Origin: an uncultured Christensenella sp.
GTDB lineage: Bacteria; Bacillota; Clostridia; Christensenellales; Pumilibacteraceae
Length of the DNA: 64,000 bases
Direction of reading: 5' to 3'
Assembly: GCA_949948895.1 (NCBI GenBank)
Contig: CATLHE010000006.1
Span: 1 to 64,000, forward strand
Shown: positions 42,649 to 50,194 of the stretch, piece after piece
Numbering within the stretch: the first letter of the stretch is position 1
Layout: each line of letters opens with the position of its first letter
Position numbers and translations under genes: made by a program
The notes under the pieces: generated by a model
Databases searched by the model: none
What the model saw: only the letters and a program-made list of their open reading frames with translations
Told to the model about the DNA's origin: nothing

Positions 42649-43803
42649 ATGTCGAATAAATTTTCATTTAAAGAAACACACGTATGCGCGCAAACGGGCG
42701 CGAGAACGGGCGAGTTCACCACGCCTCACGGCGTTATCAAAACGCCCGTGTTTATGCCCGTAGGCACGCAAGCCACAGTAAAAACGCTCGCTCCGTATGA
42801 AGTGGACGAGCTGGGCGCGCAGATCATTCTGTCCAACACATATCACTTGTATATGCGTCCGGGCGAAGAGACGGTAAAGCGCGGCGGCGGTCTGCACCGA
42901 TATATGGATTGGCATAAGCCGATACTTACCGACAGCGGCGGGTTTCAGGTGTTTTCGCTTGCCAAGCTCAATAAAATAACAAACGACGGCGTTGAGTTCA
43001 GTTCGCATATTGACGGCTCGCGGCACTTTTTTTCTCCCGAAAAGTCTATTGATATACAGAACGCGCTCGGTTCGGATATAATCATGGCGTTTGACGAGTG
43101 TTCGGCGGCGGGTTGCGACAAGACGTATGCGAGCCGCGCGCTCGACCGCACTTTACACTGGCTCGACCGCTGTTACAAGCATCATACCGACGACAGGCAA
43201 ATGCTGTTTCCCATAGTTCAGGGCAATATGTACGACGATCTTCGTATCAAGTCGATACGCGAATCGTTGCAATACGCGGTTTGCGGATTGGGTATAGGCG
43301 GACTGTCAGTCGGCGAGCCCAAGTCGGTAATGTACAAAATGCTCGATGTACTGCGCCCCGAGTATCCGAGAGATATGCCGCGCTATCTTATGGGCGTTGG
43401 CAGTCCCGACTGTCTTGCCGAGGGCGTTTTGCGCGGTATAGATATGTTTGACTGCGTGTTACCTACGCGCACGGCGAGAAACGGTCTGGCATATACGAGC
43501 GCGGGCAAGATAAACATACGGAACGCCAAGTACAAAGAGGACTTCACGCCGCTCGACGACGGGTGCGGCTGTTATGCGTGTACGCATTTTACGCGCAGTT
43601 ATTTAAGGCATTTGGTGATTGCCGGCGAAGTGCTCGGAGCAAGACTGATCTCGTACCACAATCTTTATTATCTCACTCATCTTATGGACAGGATTCGCGA
43701 CGCTATAAACGCCGATAAGTTCGGAGATTTTATGGCGGAGTTCCGCGCGCGCAACGAGTATAAAGACAACGTCAAGCCGAGCGATTTTCCCGATGGAGTA
43801 TAA
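42649..43803 (+). CDS. tgt: Queuine/preQ1 tRNA-guanine transglycosylase
   Basis: Tgt swaps guanine 34 of certain tRNAs for preQ1 in queuosine synthesis. The 384-residue product has TPHGVIKTPVFMPVGTQATV, the nucleophile region TDSGGFQVFS, DIIMAFDECSAAG, GIGGLSVGEP and the zinc site (GCGCYACTHFTRSYLRHL). The start MSNKFSFKETH fits the family. The predicted promoter ends 6 nt before the ATG, so the mRNA would have almost no leader; an in-frame ATG at 42631 lies within the promoter. It overlaps the next gene by 11 nt. Confidence 0.97.
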   Translation: MSNKFSFKETHVCAQTGARTGEFTTPHGVIKTPVFMPVGTQATVKTLAPYEVDELGAQIILSNTYHLYMRPGEETVKRGGGLHRYMDWHKPILTDSGGFQVFSLAKLNKITNDGVEFSSHIDGSRHFFSPEKSIDIQNALGSDIIMAFDECSAAGCDKTYASRALDRTLHWLDRCYKHHTDDRQMLFPIVQGNMYDDLRIKSIRESLQYAVCGLGIGGLSVGEPKSVMYKMLDVLRPEYPRDMPRYLMGVGSPDCLAEGVLRGIDMFDCVLPTRTARNGLAYTSAGKINIRNAKYKEDFTPLDDGCGCYACTHFTRSYLRHLVIAGEVLGARLISYHNLYYLTHLMDRIRDAINADKFGDFMAEFRARNEYKDNVKPSDFPDGV

Positions 43804-44458
43804 CATAGTGCGCATGCGCCGCAAGACGCTTGCTATAAGCATAACCGACGGTGTCGTTACGGTAAAAGCACCGCGCACGACTTCGGTCGAATACATAGAA
43901 GATTTTGTCGGGCGCAAGTCGGATTGGATACAAAAAAAGCTCGCAGAGCACTCGCGTAAAACGGCGTATTTGAGATCGGTACTTGACTACGCGAGCGTGC
44001 TTTATCGCGGCGAACAGCACGTTATAAGCGATACGAGCGAGTTTAAGCGCATAAAGTGCGAGAACGGTATTCTTTACCTGCCGCAAAAGTACGCCGAAAA
44101 GGATGGCGGTAAAGCGGCTGTATGCGCTTGGTATAAGCGGACTGCGGCAAAAGAACTCGAAGCGCGGCTGAATGAGATATCTGCGGCTACGAGCCTTGCA
44201 TATAAGACGTTTCGGCTCACGAACGCGCGCACAAAATGGGGCAGTTGTGACGGCGATTGCAATATACGGTTAAATTGGCGGCTCGTCATGCTGCCGCCGT
44301 ATCTTATCGATTACGTGATAGTACACGAACTTGCGCACACGAAACATCACGATCACAGCGCCGAATTTTGGAGGACTGTCGGATCGTTCTATTCGGAGTA
44401 CAAGGCGGCGAGAAACGCATTAAAGACCTATTCGGTGCTGACTTCGCTGTATAGGTAA
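43793..44458 (+). CDS. YgjP-type zinc metallopeptidase (M48-like)
   Basis: The 221-residue product has the DUF45/YgjP layout: an N-terminal beta domain, the motif TKWGSCDGDCNIRLNW and the zinc site HELAH (residues 178-182) with the third histidine in HHDHSAEFW. Related proteins are soluble metallopeptidases related to the WLM/SprT group; the cellular role is not firmly known. The start overlaps the tgt end by 11 nt, and ruvC follows after 10 nt. Confidence 0.9.
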   Translation: MEYNIVRMRRKTLAISITDGVVTVKAPRTTSVEYIEDFVGRKSDWIQKKLAEHSRKTAYLRSVLDYASVLYRGEQHVISDTSEFKRIKCENGILYLPQKYAEKDGGKAAVCAWYKRTAAKELEARLNEISAATSLAYKTFRLTNARTKWGSCDGDCNIRLNWRLVMLPPYLIDYVIVHELAHTKHHDHSAEFWRTVGSFYSEYKAARNALKTYSVLTSLYR

Positions 44459-44468
44459 AGGAGAAAGC

Positions 44469-44960
44469 ATGAGGATACTCGGCATTGACCCCGGCTATGC
44501 GATAGTCGGTTACGGCGTTATAGAGAGCGAGAACGGCAAACTGCGTCCGCTCGATTACGGTACGGTGGAAACGCCCGCTAAGCTTCCCACAGCCGAACGG
44601 CTTATAATGATAGAAGAAAAAACGACGGAGATGATAAAGTCCGTCGAGCCCGACGAGATAGCGATAGAGGAACTGTTTTTCAACACCAATATCACGACGG
44701 GAATAAAAGTGGCGCAAGCGCGCGGCGTAGTGTTGTTGTCGTGCGCCAAGCTTTGCAGTTCGCTTTTCGAGTATACGCCGTTGCAGATAAAATCGACAGT
44801 GACGGGAAACGGAACGGCGGGTAAGACGCAGGTGCAGTTTATGGTCCGCTCGTTGCTTCGCTTAAAAGAAACGCCCAAGCCCGACGATGCGGCGGACGCG
44901 CTAGCCGCCGCCATTTGTCACGCGCTGTCCGCGCAAGGCGTAAAACGCGGACTGAAATAG
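44469..44960 (+). CDS. ruvC: Holliday junction resolvase RuvC
   Basis: RuvC cuts Holliday junctions brought by RuvAB. The 163-residue product has all four acidic residues: D7 (ILGIDPG), E67 (AIEELFF), D140 and D143 (PKPDDAADALA). AGGAG precedes the ATG. It is separated from ruvAB by 5.4 kb here and lies at the end of the tgt transcript. Confidence 0.98.
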   Translation: MRILGIDPGYAIVGYGVIESENGKLRPLDYGTVETPAKLPTAERLIMIEEKTTEMIKSVEPDEIAIEELFFNTNITTGIKVAQARGVVLLSCAKLCSSLFEYTPLQIKSTVTGNGTAGKTQVQFMVRSLLRLKETPKPDDAADALAAAICHALSAQGVKRGLK

Positions 44961-44965
44961 AAAAT

Positions 44966-44999
44966 AAAAATCCGTCGTATCGATCGCGACGGATTTTTT
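44966..44999 (+). terminator. Terminator of the tgt-ruvC operon
   Basis: AAAAATCCGTCG (44966-44977) pairs perfectly with CGACGGATTTTT (44987-44998). It is symmetrical, so it can also act on the convergent minus-strand gene. Confidence 0.9.
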
Positions 45000-45020
45000 A
45001 AAGCGTATTAAAAGATATTA

Positions 45021-46595
45021 TCAATTAAAATGCATCGTTTTTATCGCATGCTCGAATATCTGCGCCCAGTACCACCTGTCCTTGCCGAGACAGTTCCATG
45101 ATCCGGTCGCTTGCCGCCCGCCGATAGCAAAAAAGAACATGGCGTTGTAAATGCTTTGGTCGAGACCTTGCGTGATAAAGTCGATAAAAAACACGTGCTT
45201 GCCGCCGTCTGCCGTCAGTTCTTTCGCTTCTCCGAACAGCGCGTCCTTGCGCAAATTTTTGAGCGCGGTCAATATCTGTCTGCCGAAAATCGGCACGTCT
45301 TTGTCTTCGAGCGGCGAGCCGTTCGCGCTGAGACACAGATTGACGCAGGTATCGGGCGTAGTGTATATGTACTCGGGCGGATTGACGGGGTACTTTATCT
45401 TTCGGTGTTCTTCCGACATGACTTTGAAACTATCGGGAAGGACCGCCGATATCCTATCGTTCATAATGTCGGCGCGGATAAACTTGACTTCGGGAAGCTC
45501 GGCGTTTTCGGGCATATCGGATTTGATCGACGCAAAATCGAGCCCGCCTACACCGCTCGTAAGCGCGTTGCCGTTGACGATAAACGTAGTGCCGCAGTAC
45601 GGGCAGACCGCGCTTTTACCGCCTGCGTCGAGAGTTACGGGCGCGTGGCACTGCGTGCATAACAGAGCTTCCATATTTTTTGCGCGCTGTATGACTATCT
45701 TTCCTCGTTCTATATCGCTTTTTTCGTAAGTCTTGCCGCACGCCGAGCATACGCCGTTTACTATCTGTCCGCCGCATGCGGGGCAGATCGAAGCGTCGGC
45801 ATGCAGGCGCTCGTCGGAGACGACGACGTTGATATCGGCATCGGACGTTTCGCTTACGGTAGCTGTGTCGTGCTTTTTCGCTTCCGTATCGCCGTAGTGA
45901 TATACGAGCTTGGTAAACTCGTACACGTCTATCACTTTAAGTCCGAGTTTTTCCGCCTTGTCGGCAAAGTAATCCTTGATCGCTTCGATAAGGCGAGCGG
46001 TAGTGCGCTCGGGGTATTTGTCTCTGCAGTAGGAAGTGTATATTGACTCGTAAGCCGAACGCACGCCGTTTTTTACGGTAGCGCAGTTAAGCGTTTGTGC
46101 CGTTTTGTGATCGAGCGTATCGTTCTTTGCGGGGGGCGTCAGCCTGAAAATAAGCCCGTCGAGACGAGAGAACGACGCCGAAGTCGCGACCTTGGCAATG
46201 CTAGTCGTCAGTATCTTGTTATCATATTTATCTATCAGCGTAACGTGGGATTTGTACGCTTTTTTGAGCGTTTTATGTCCGTCGATACTGCCATGCTGCT
46301 CGAGCACGGCGCAGCAGAAAAGCCGTTTGTCTTCGTTTTCGTACATTCCGCCCTTGACGCCGAAAAGATACATGCCGTAGCTTGCCGCATAGATGTCTCC
46401 ATTTTCGATGGCGCCGTCCAAATACTTTACGTCGGCTGACGAGAGCACGCCGTCGTCTTCGCACTTTTGTACGTAAAACGCGCACGCCGTATCGTCGCCG
46501 TTTATGACCATTGTTTTAAGCTCGTCGCGAGTGAGCGCGCAGTAGTAGCTAATTACGTCTTCCGCATCGTTGTCGATATAAGCGATCTTTTTCAC
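45021..46595 (-). CDS. Large protein with two central zinc ribbons
   Basis: The 524-residue product is not assigned to a family. The first 240 residues are helical (a YISYY..ALTRDELKTM start, then alternating short helices, possibly a repeat domain). Residues about 268-345 contain two zinc ribbons (CPACGGQIVNGVCSACG, then CTQCHAPV...CPYCGTTF). The C-terminal 160 residues are mixed alpha/beta and end in aromatic motifs (NAMFFFAIGGRQATGSWNC). No signal peptide is present, so it is likely cytoplasmic. The start codon is GTG with GAGGGAA upstream, under a strong promoter; the gene is monocistronic. Confidence 0.82.
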   Translation of the reverse strand: MKKIAYIDNDAEDVISYYCALTRDELKTMVINGDDTACAFYVQKCEDDGVLSSADVKYLDGAIENGDIYAASYGMYLFGVKGGMYENEDKRLFCCAVLEQHGSIDGHKTLKKAYKSHVTLIDKYDNKILTTSIAKVATSASFSRLDGLIFRLTPPAKNDTLDHKTAQTLNCATVKNGVRSAYESIYTSYCRDKYPERTTARLIEAIKDYFADKAEKLGLKVIDVYEFTKLVYHYGDTEAKKHDTATVSETSDADINVVVSDERLHADASICPACGGQIVNGVCSACGKTYEKSDIERGKIVIQRAKNMEALLCTQCHAPVTLDAGGKSAVCPYCGTTFIVNGNALTSGVGGLDFASIKSDMPENAELPEVKFIRADIMNDRISAVLPDSFKVMSEEHRKIKYPVNPPEYIYTTPDTCVNLCLSANGSPLEDKDVPIFGRQILTALKNLRKDALFGEAKELTADGGKHVFFIDFITQGLDQSIYNAMFFFAIGGRQATGSWNCLGKDRWYWAQIFEHAIKTMHFN

Positions 46596-46621
46596 AGGTT
46601 CCCTCGAACAGTGTTTTTATC

Positions 46622-46650
46622 ATTATATCGCTAAACGCCGCGCGTGTCAA
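46622..46650 (-). promoter_or_regulatory. Sigma-A promoter of the double zinc-ribbon gene
   Basis: On the minus strand TTGACA (46650-46645), a 17-nt spacer, and TATAAT (46627-46622). This is a perfect consensus. Confidence 0.9.
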
Positions 46651-46685
46651 GACCGAACGCCGCAAGAGTTATTTGTGTCTAAAAA

Positions 46686-46994
46686 ACTCCGCCGCCGAGT
46701 ACCCGATGCCAACCCCAAGCGAACACATTTGTAGGGGCAAATTGCGTGTTATAGTGCGTCAAAGCCCTTACATAGCCGACCCGAGGCTTATGTTGCGGGC
46801 TTTTCCTTCTCTAACGCACAATTTGCTCCCTAAAAATGCGAGCTTTTAAGACAGCGCTTTTCGAGCTATTTGTTGACTTGTCGAGTGAGTCGTAGCCTCG
46901 GAGCTACGGCGAGCGAGAGAAGGCAAGAAAGAGCCGAAAAGGCACGTCTTAAAAGTGTTCTGTTGGGGTTGGCATCGGGTACTCGGCGGCGGAG
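46686..46994. mobile_element. 309-bp inverted-repeat element with perfect 32-bp ends
   Basis: Positions 46686-46717 (starting CTCCGCCGCCGAGTACCCG) are the exact reverse complement of 46963-46994. Inside are two separate hairpins. The first, 46732-46831, pairs AGGGGCAAATTGCGTG with CGCACAATTTGCTCCCT (near-perfect) and contains an inner AAGCCC/GGGCTT stem. The second, 46843-46955, pairs CTTTTAAGAC with GTCTTAAAAG and is capped by CGTAGC-CTCGGA-GCTACG (46891-46908). There is no reading frame. It may be a MITE-like non-autonomous element or a structured RNA; short A-runs flank both ends. Confidence 0.7.
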
Positions 46995-47000
46995 AAAATT

Positions 47001-47894
47001 TCAGTCTATTATCCTGCGTGCGCTTATGTAATAGCCCCAGCGCGTCGAGCTTATCTGTTCCACTTTCGCGTAGTCGGACGCGGTATGGAGAATATAGTTT
47101 TGACCGAGGTACAGCGCGACGTGTCCGATGCGTTCTATGCCGACCTTGTCTTTTCGCGATGCGTTGGTAAAGAACATCAGGTCGCCGCGTTTGAGATCCG
47201 ATCTGTCTACCGCCTTGCCTTGGAGCGATTGCGAGCGCGAGTTCATGTCCAAAAGCTCGTTTGCGCCTTGGTAAAATATGTATTGCATTAGCGACGAGCA
47301 GTCGAACTCAGTTATCTTAAACCCGGGCACGCGCGATCCGTTGCCATAGTGATACCGCGTCGCGCCGTAAACGTACTTGGTGCCGAGGACTTTGAGCCCC
47401 TCTTCGATCACTCGTTCAATATCGTCGTTTACTTCCGCCAGGTCGAAAGCTGTCAGTGTAGTGTACGACGGATTCGCGCTTACGTAAGCCGTGCGGTTAA
47501 GATAAACCGTTTTGTAAAAATCCCCGACTTTTCCGTCGAACTTGAGCAGGACTCCGCTCTCTATCGTGCCGAGCGAGGCGTATGACGTGCCGGGACCAGA
47601 GCGGATATTCAGTCCGTTTGTTTTGGTGTGTATGTATGTAATGGAATCGGTCGATGGCGTGCTTATGTCGGTATCGTTGCCGTCGCCGTCCTGTTGCGGG
47701 GGCTTTACGGGCGCGCTCGCGTCCGCGTCGGTATCGCCGGATACGGGAGGATCTTTTTGATCGTCGTCCTCTATCCAGCCGATATCGGAATCGGGTTTGT
47801 CAGTATAATGACCGTTGCGAGAGCATGCCGCGAGCGGGACAGTCATAAGTGCGCAGGCGAGTAGGCAAGCAACCAGTTTCTTGTTGTTTTTCAT
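47001..47894 (-). CDS. NlpC/P60 lipoprotein peptidase with an SH3 domain
   Basis: This is a secreted cell-wall endopeptidase that cleaves peptidoglycan stem peptides. The 297-residue product has a lipoprotein signal (LAAC, lipidated C24), a Pro/Asp-rich linker (about 30-85), an SH3b domain (about 88-150, NGLNIRSGPGTSY) and the NlpC/P60 domain with C199 (FDCSSL), H258 (IGHVALYLG) and H270. All three catalytic positions are present. The ATG at 47894 (MKNNKKLVAC) follows AAGGATGG; an earlier in-frame start at 47936 would sit at or above the -10 box. Confidence 0.92.
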   Translation of the reverse strand: MKNNKKLVACLLACALMTVPLAACSRNGHYTDKPDSDIGWIEDDDQKDPPVSGDTDADASAPVKPPQQDGDGNDTDISTPSTDSITYIHTKTNGLNIRSGPGTSYASLGTIESGVLLKFDGKVGDFYKTVYLNRTAYVSANPSYTTLTAFDLAEVNDDIERVIEEGLKVLGTKYVYGATRYHYGNGSRVPGFKITEFDCSSLMQYIFYQGANELLDMNSRSQSLQGKAVDRSDLKRGDLMFFTNASRKDKVGIERIGHVALYLGQNYILHTASDYAKVEQISSTRWGYYISARRIID

Positions 47895-47926
47895 TTCGTT
47901 ACCATCCTTGGTGTTGAAGTGAGAGC

Positions 47927-47956
47927 AGTGTAGCATACGAAAAGAAAACGTGTCAA
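47927..47956 (-). promoter_or_regulatory. Sigma-A promoter of the NlpC/P60 gene
   Basis: On the minus strand TTGACA (47956-47951), an 18-nt spacer, and TACACT (47932-47927). Confidence 0.75.
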
Positions 47957-48053
47957 ATCGAAAAATCTTTGTTTTTGCCTTTTAAAAAAATTTTTTTGAG
48001 ATTTTTCTATATCAAGATGCTCGCGAAAGGCAGGCGATCGCTATTTTTAATAA

Positions 48054-48082
48054 TTGACTAAAAGCGATATATATGTTACACT
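48054..48082 (+). promoter_or_regulatory. Orphan promoter with no downstream gene
   Basis: TTGACT at 48054-48059, a 17-nt spacer, and TACACT at 48077-48082. No coding gene follows on this strand for 800 bp; it points into a family 2 repeat and the tRNA-derived tandem units, so it may drive a non-coding RNA or be fortuitous. Confidence 0.5.
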
Positions 48083-48110
48083 AAAAGACAGGGCGGGTTT
48101 TCGATGCTTC

Positions 48111-48172
48111 CAATCACAGATTGATTCTGTCGTGTGTGTGCTTTAACGGTATTTTGTCGTTGCACCCGAACA
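48111..48172 (+). repeat. Family 2 hairpin repeat
   Basis: Stem CAATC (48111-48115) with GATTG (48119-48123) around ACA, then ATTCTGTCGTGTGTG and the end GCACCCGAACAA. This matches the head-and-tail plan of copies at 53-57 kb. Confidence 0.65.
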
Positions 48173-48316
48173 ATTTCTAAAAATCGTAGTAGTTTTTCCG
48201 AGCGCCTAGCGAACTTGCGCCCAAACTTCGTTACATAATTCGATATGTATTATTCGATTATGAGTTGTACTTTGAAACATGATTGCTGTGGGCGCTTCTC
48301 GTCGAGTGCCCCATAC

Positions 48317-48343
48317 AAAAACCCACCCAAAGGGTGGGTTTGG
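48317..48343 (-). terminator. Terminator-type hairpin in tandem unit 1
   Basis: On the plus strand AAACCCACCC and GGGTGGGTTT flank a short AA loop; on the minus strand the 3' arm is followed by T residues. Confidence 0.6.
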
Positions 48344-48515
48344 CAGGGGCGACGCGAATGCCGCGGAATCGCGGCGACCTTTGCGCTACGCGCAAGCGGT
48401 TAGCGAACTTGCGCCCAAACTTCGTTACATAATTCGATATGCATTATTCGATTATGAGTTGTACTTTGAAACATGATTGCTGTGGGCGCAGTCTCGTCGA
48501 GTGCCCGCTACAAAA

Positions 48516-48544
48516 TACCCCCACCCTTGTGGGGTGGGGGTATC
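48516..48544 (-). terminator. Terminator-type hairpin in tandem unit 2
   Basis: ATACCCCCACCC pairs with GGGTGGGGGTAT around a short loop, then T residues on the minus strand. The stem differs in sequence from the hairpins of the other two units but keeps full pairing. Confidence 0.6.
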
Positions 48545-48713
48545 GGCAGGGGCGACGCGAATGCCGCGGAATCGCGGCGACCTTTGCGCTACGCGCAAGC
48601 GGTTAGCGAACTTGCGCCCAAACTTCGCTACATAATTCGATAAGTATTATTCGATCATGAGTTGTACTTTGAAACATGATTACCGTGGGCGCTTCTCGTC
48701 GAGTGCCCCATAC

Positions 48714-48738
48714 AAAAACCCACCCTTTGGGTGGGTTT
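48714..48738 (-). terminator. Terminator of tRNA-Trp
   Basis: On the minus strand AAACCCACCC (48738-48729), loop AAA, GGGTGGGTTT (48725-48716), then further T residues. It begins at the last base of the encoded CCA. Confidence 0.82.
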
Positions 48739-48812
48739 GGCAGGGGCGACGCGACTCGAACACGCAACCGACGGTTTTGGAGACCGCAACTCTACCATTG
48801 AGCTACGCCCCT
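48738..48812 (-). tRNA. tRNA-Trp (anticodon CCA)
   Basis: The 75-nt gene has acceptor strands AGGGGCG and CGCCCCT, D-arm GCTCAATGGTAGAGT, anticodon loop CTCCAAA with anticodon CCA, T-loop TTCGAGT, discriminator G and an encoded CCA tail. The anticodon arm GCGGT-CTCCAAA-ACCGT is well paired. It reads UGG for tryptophan. A promoter at 48843-48871 and an immediate terminator make it a single-gene unit. Confidence 0.95.
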
Positions 48813-48842
48813 ACAATTTATTGCTTTATCGCAAGCTTTAAT

Positions 48843-48871
48843 ATATTATCATCAATTACTGTAAAAGTCAA
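48843..48871 (-). promoter_or_regulatory. Sigma-A promoter of tRNA-Trp
   Basis: On the minus strand TTGACT (48871-48866), a 17-nt spacer, and TAATAT (48848-48843). Confidence 0.8.
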
Positions 48872-48889
48872 TAAAAAACTCGGTGAATT

Positions 48890-49711
48890 ATGAAAAATAA
48901 AATCAAAATAGCGTTTATAGGCTGCGGCAACATGGCGCGCGCCATAATAGAAAGCATGACCGATCTCGCCGCGAAGTCGGTGCTTGCCGCAAACGGCGAC
49001 GTGTTCGAGATAACGGCAGCCGATCGCAACGAGTCGAAACTCATGCCGCTCAAACCGTTATGTGGCGTCACACTCGACAATGCCAAAGCCGTGGCGGCGG
49101 GCGAGTATGTGTTTTTGACGGTACAGCCACATTGCGTTCGCGACGCGGTAGCGCCTCTCGAGCTTAAAAGTAAAGTCGTTATCTCGGTAGTCGCGGGGCT
49201 GTCTATCGCCGAGCTGAAAGAGCTTACGGGAAGCTCCAAGATAGTGCGCGTAATGCCCAACGTTAACGCGCGCGTCGGCGAGTCGTACAATGCGTTCTCG
49301 CACGTCGGGCTGTCCGAAAAAGAGTACGAAGCGGTCTGCGAGATACTCGGCAGTTTCGGTGTGTTTGCCGAGACGGACGAGGCGGAACTCGATAAGCTCA
49401 CGGGCATTACGGGTTGCGGACCTGCGTTCGTGTTTACTACGCTGAAAGCGTTTTTCGACGAGGCGATAGCGTTGGGGTTCGACGCCGAGCGCGCCATGGC
49501 AATGGCTGTGCAAACGGTAGTGGGGAGCGCGCTCGCGGCGGAAAAGGCGGCGGCGACGGGCACGCCGCTCGACGCGCTTATCGAGTCGGTATGCACCAAG
49601 GGCGGAGCAACGGCGGAGGGTGTCAAGTACCTCGACGACAACGGTTACAGCGAGATACTGCGCGGCGCGGTGCGTGCATCCAACGCCAAAGTGAAAAAGC
49701 TGACGGAGTAG
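48890..49711 (+). CDS. proC: Pyrroline-5-carboxylate reductase
   Basis: This enzyme makes proline from pyrroline-5-carboxylate with NAD(P)H. The 273-residue product has the Rossmann start IAFIGCGNMARAI, the motif VRVMPNVNARVGESYNA, and the C-terminal signature GCGPAFVFTTLKAFFDEAI with SVCTKGGATAEGV. The ribosome site before the ATG is weak. rnhA begins 3 nt after its stop. Confidence 0.97.
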   Translation: MKNKIKIAFIGCGNMARAIIESMTDLAAKSVLAANGDVFEITAADRNESKLMPLKPLCGVTLDNAKAVAAGEYVFLTVQPHCVRDAVAPLELKSKVVISVVAGLSIAELKELTGSSKIVRVMPNVNARVGESYNAFSHVGLSEKEYEAVCEILGSFGVFAETDEAELDKLTGITGCGPAFVFTTLKAFFDEAIALGFDAERAMAMAVQTVVGSALAAEKAAATGTPLDALIESVCTKGGATAEGVKYLDDNGYSEILRGAVRASNAKVKKLTE

Positions 49712-49714
49712 AGC

Positions 49715-50149
49715 ATGAAGACGGTCGAAATCTATACGGACGGCGCGTGCAGCGGCAATCCCGGCAAGGGCGGGTGGTGCGCGATACTTTTGTGCGACGG
49801 GAGCGAGAAAGTGCTTTCGGGCGGCGATAACGACACCACTAACAACCGCATGGAAGTGTACGCCGCTATCGCTGGGCTCAAAGCGCTCAAGTTCGCGTGC
49901 GAAGTGACGCTGTATTCCGATTCCGCATATCTCGTGAACGCCATAGAAAACGGTTGGCTGTACGGTTGGCGCAAAAACGGCTGGGTCACGTCGGGCAAGC
50001 AGTCGGTAAAAAACCGCGATCTTTGGGAAGAACTCTCGGCGCTCTTGTCCGTGCACAAAGTGACTTTCATCAAGGTAAAGGGGCACGCCGACAACGTAAA
50101 CAACAACCGTTGCGACAAGTATGCGCGCGCTGAAATAGCAAAGTTATAA
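49715..50149 (+). CDS. rnhA: Ribonuclease HI
   Basis: RNase HI cleaves the RNA strand of RNA-DNA hybrids. The 144-residue product has the complete catalytic set: D9 (YTDGACSGNPG), E47 (NNRMEVYA), D69 (LYSDSAYL), H124 (VKGHAD) and D134. The length is typical of the single-domain bacterial enzyme. It starts 3 nt after proC. Confidence 0.97.
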   Translation: MKTVEIYTDGACSGNPGKGGWCAILLCDGSEKVLSGGDNDTTNNRMEVYAAIAGLKALKFACEVTLYSDSAYLVNAIENGWLYGWRKNGWVTSGKQSVKNRDLWEELSALLSVHKVTFIKVKGHADNVNNNRCDKYARAEIAKL

Positions 50150-50194
50150 TTATTCGCCTTCGTAAAACGCCGAATTTCTACGCATAATAATACG

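Larger units (their letters stand above)
48206..48737. repeat. Tandem units carrying copies of the tRNA-Trp 3' end
   Basis: A block beginning TAGCGAACTTGCGCCCAAAC occurs at 48207, 48401 and 48604 (194 and 203 bp apart). The second and third copies carry GCGACGCGAATGCCGCGG in front. On the minus strand each unit starts with the last 16-17 nt of tRNA-Trp including CCA (complement at 48341-48357 and 48544-48560), then a terminator hairpin, then a conserved stretch of about 130 nt. There is no gene in the region. Confidence 0.8.

Noticed and set aside
48279..48893. Short plus-strand open frames in the tRNA-Trp tandem units
   Set aside because: They repeat with the units and run into the tRNA gene; the sequence is explained as non-coding repeats.
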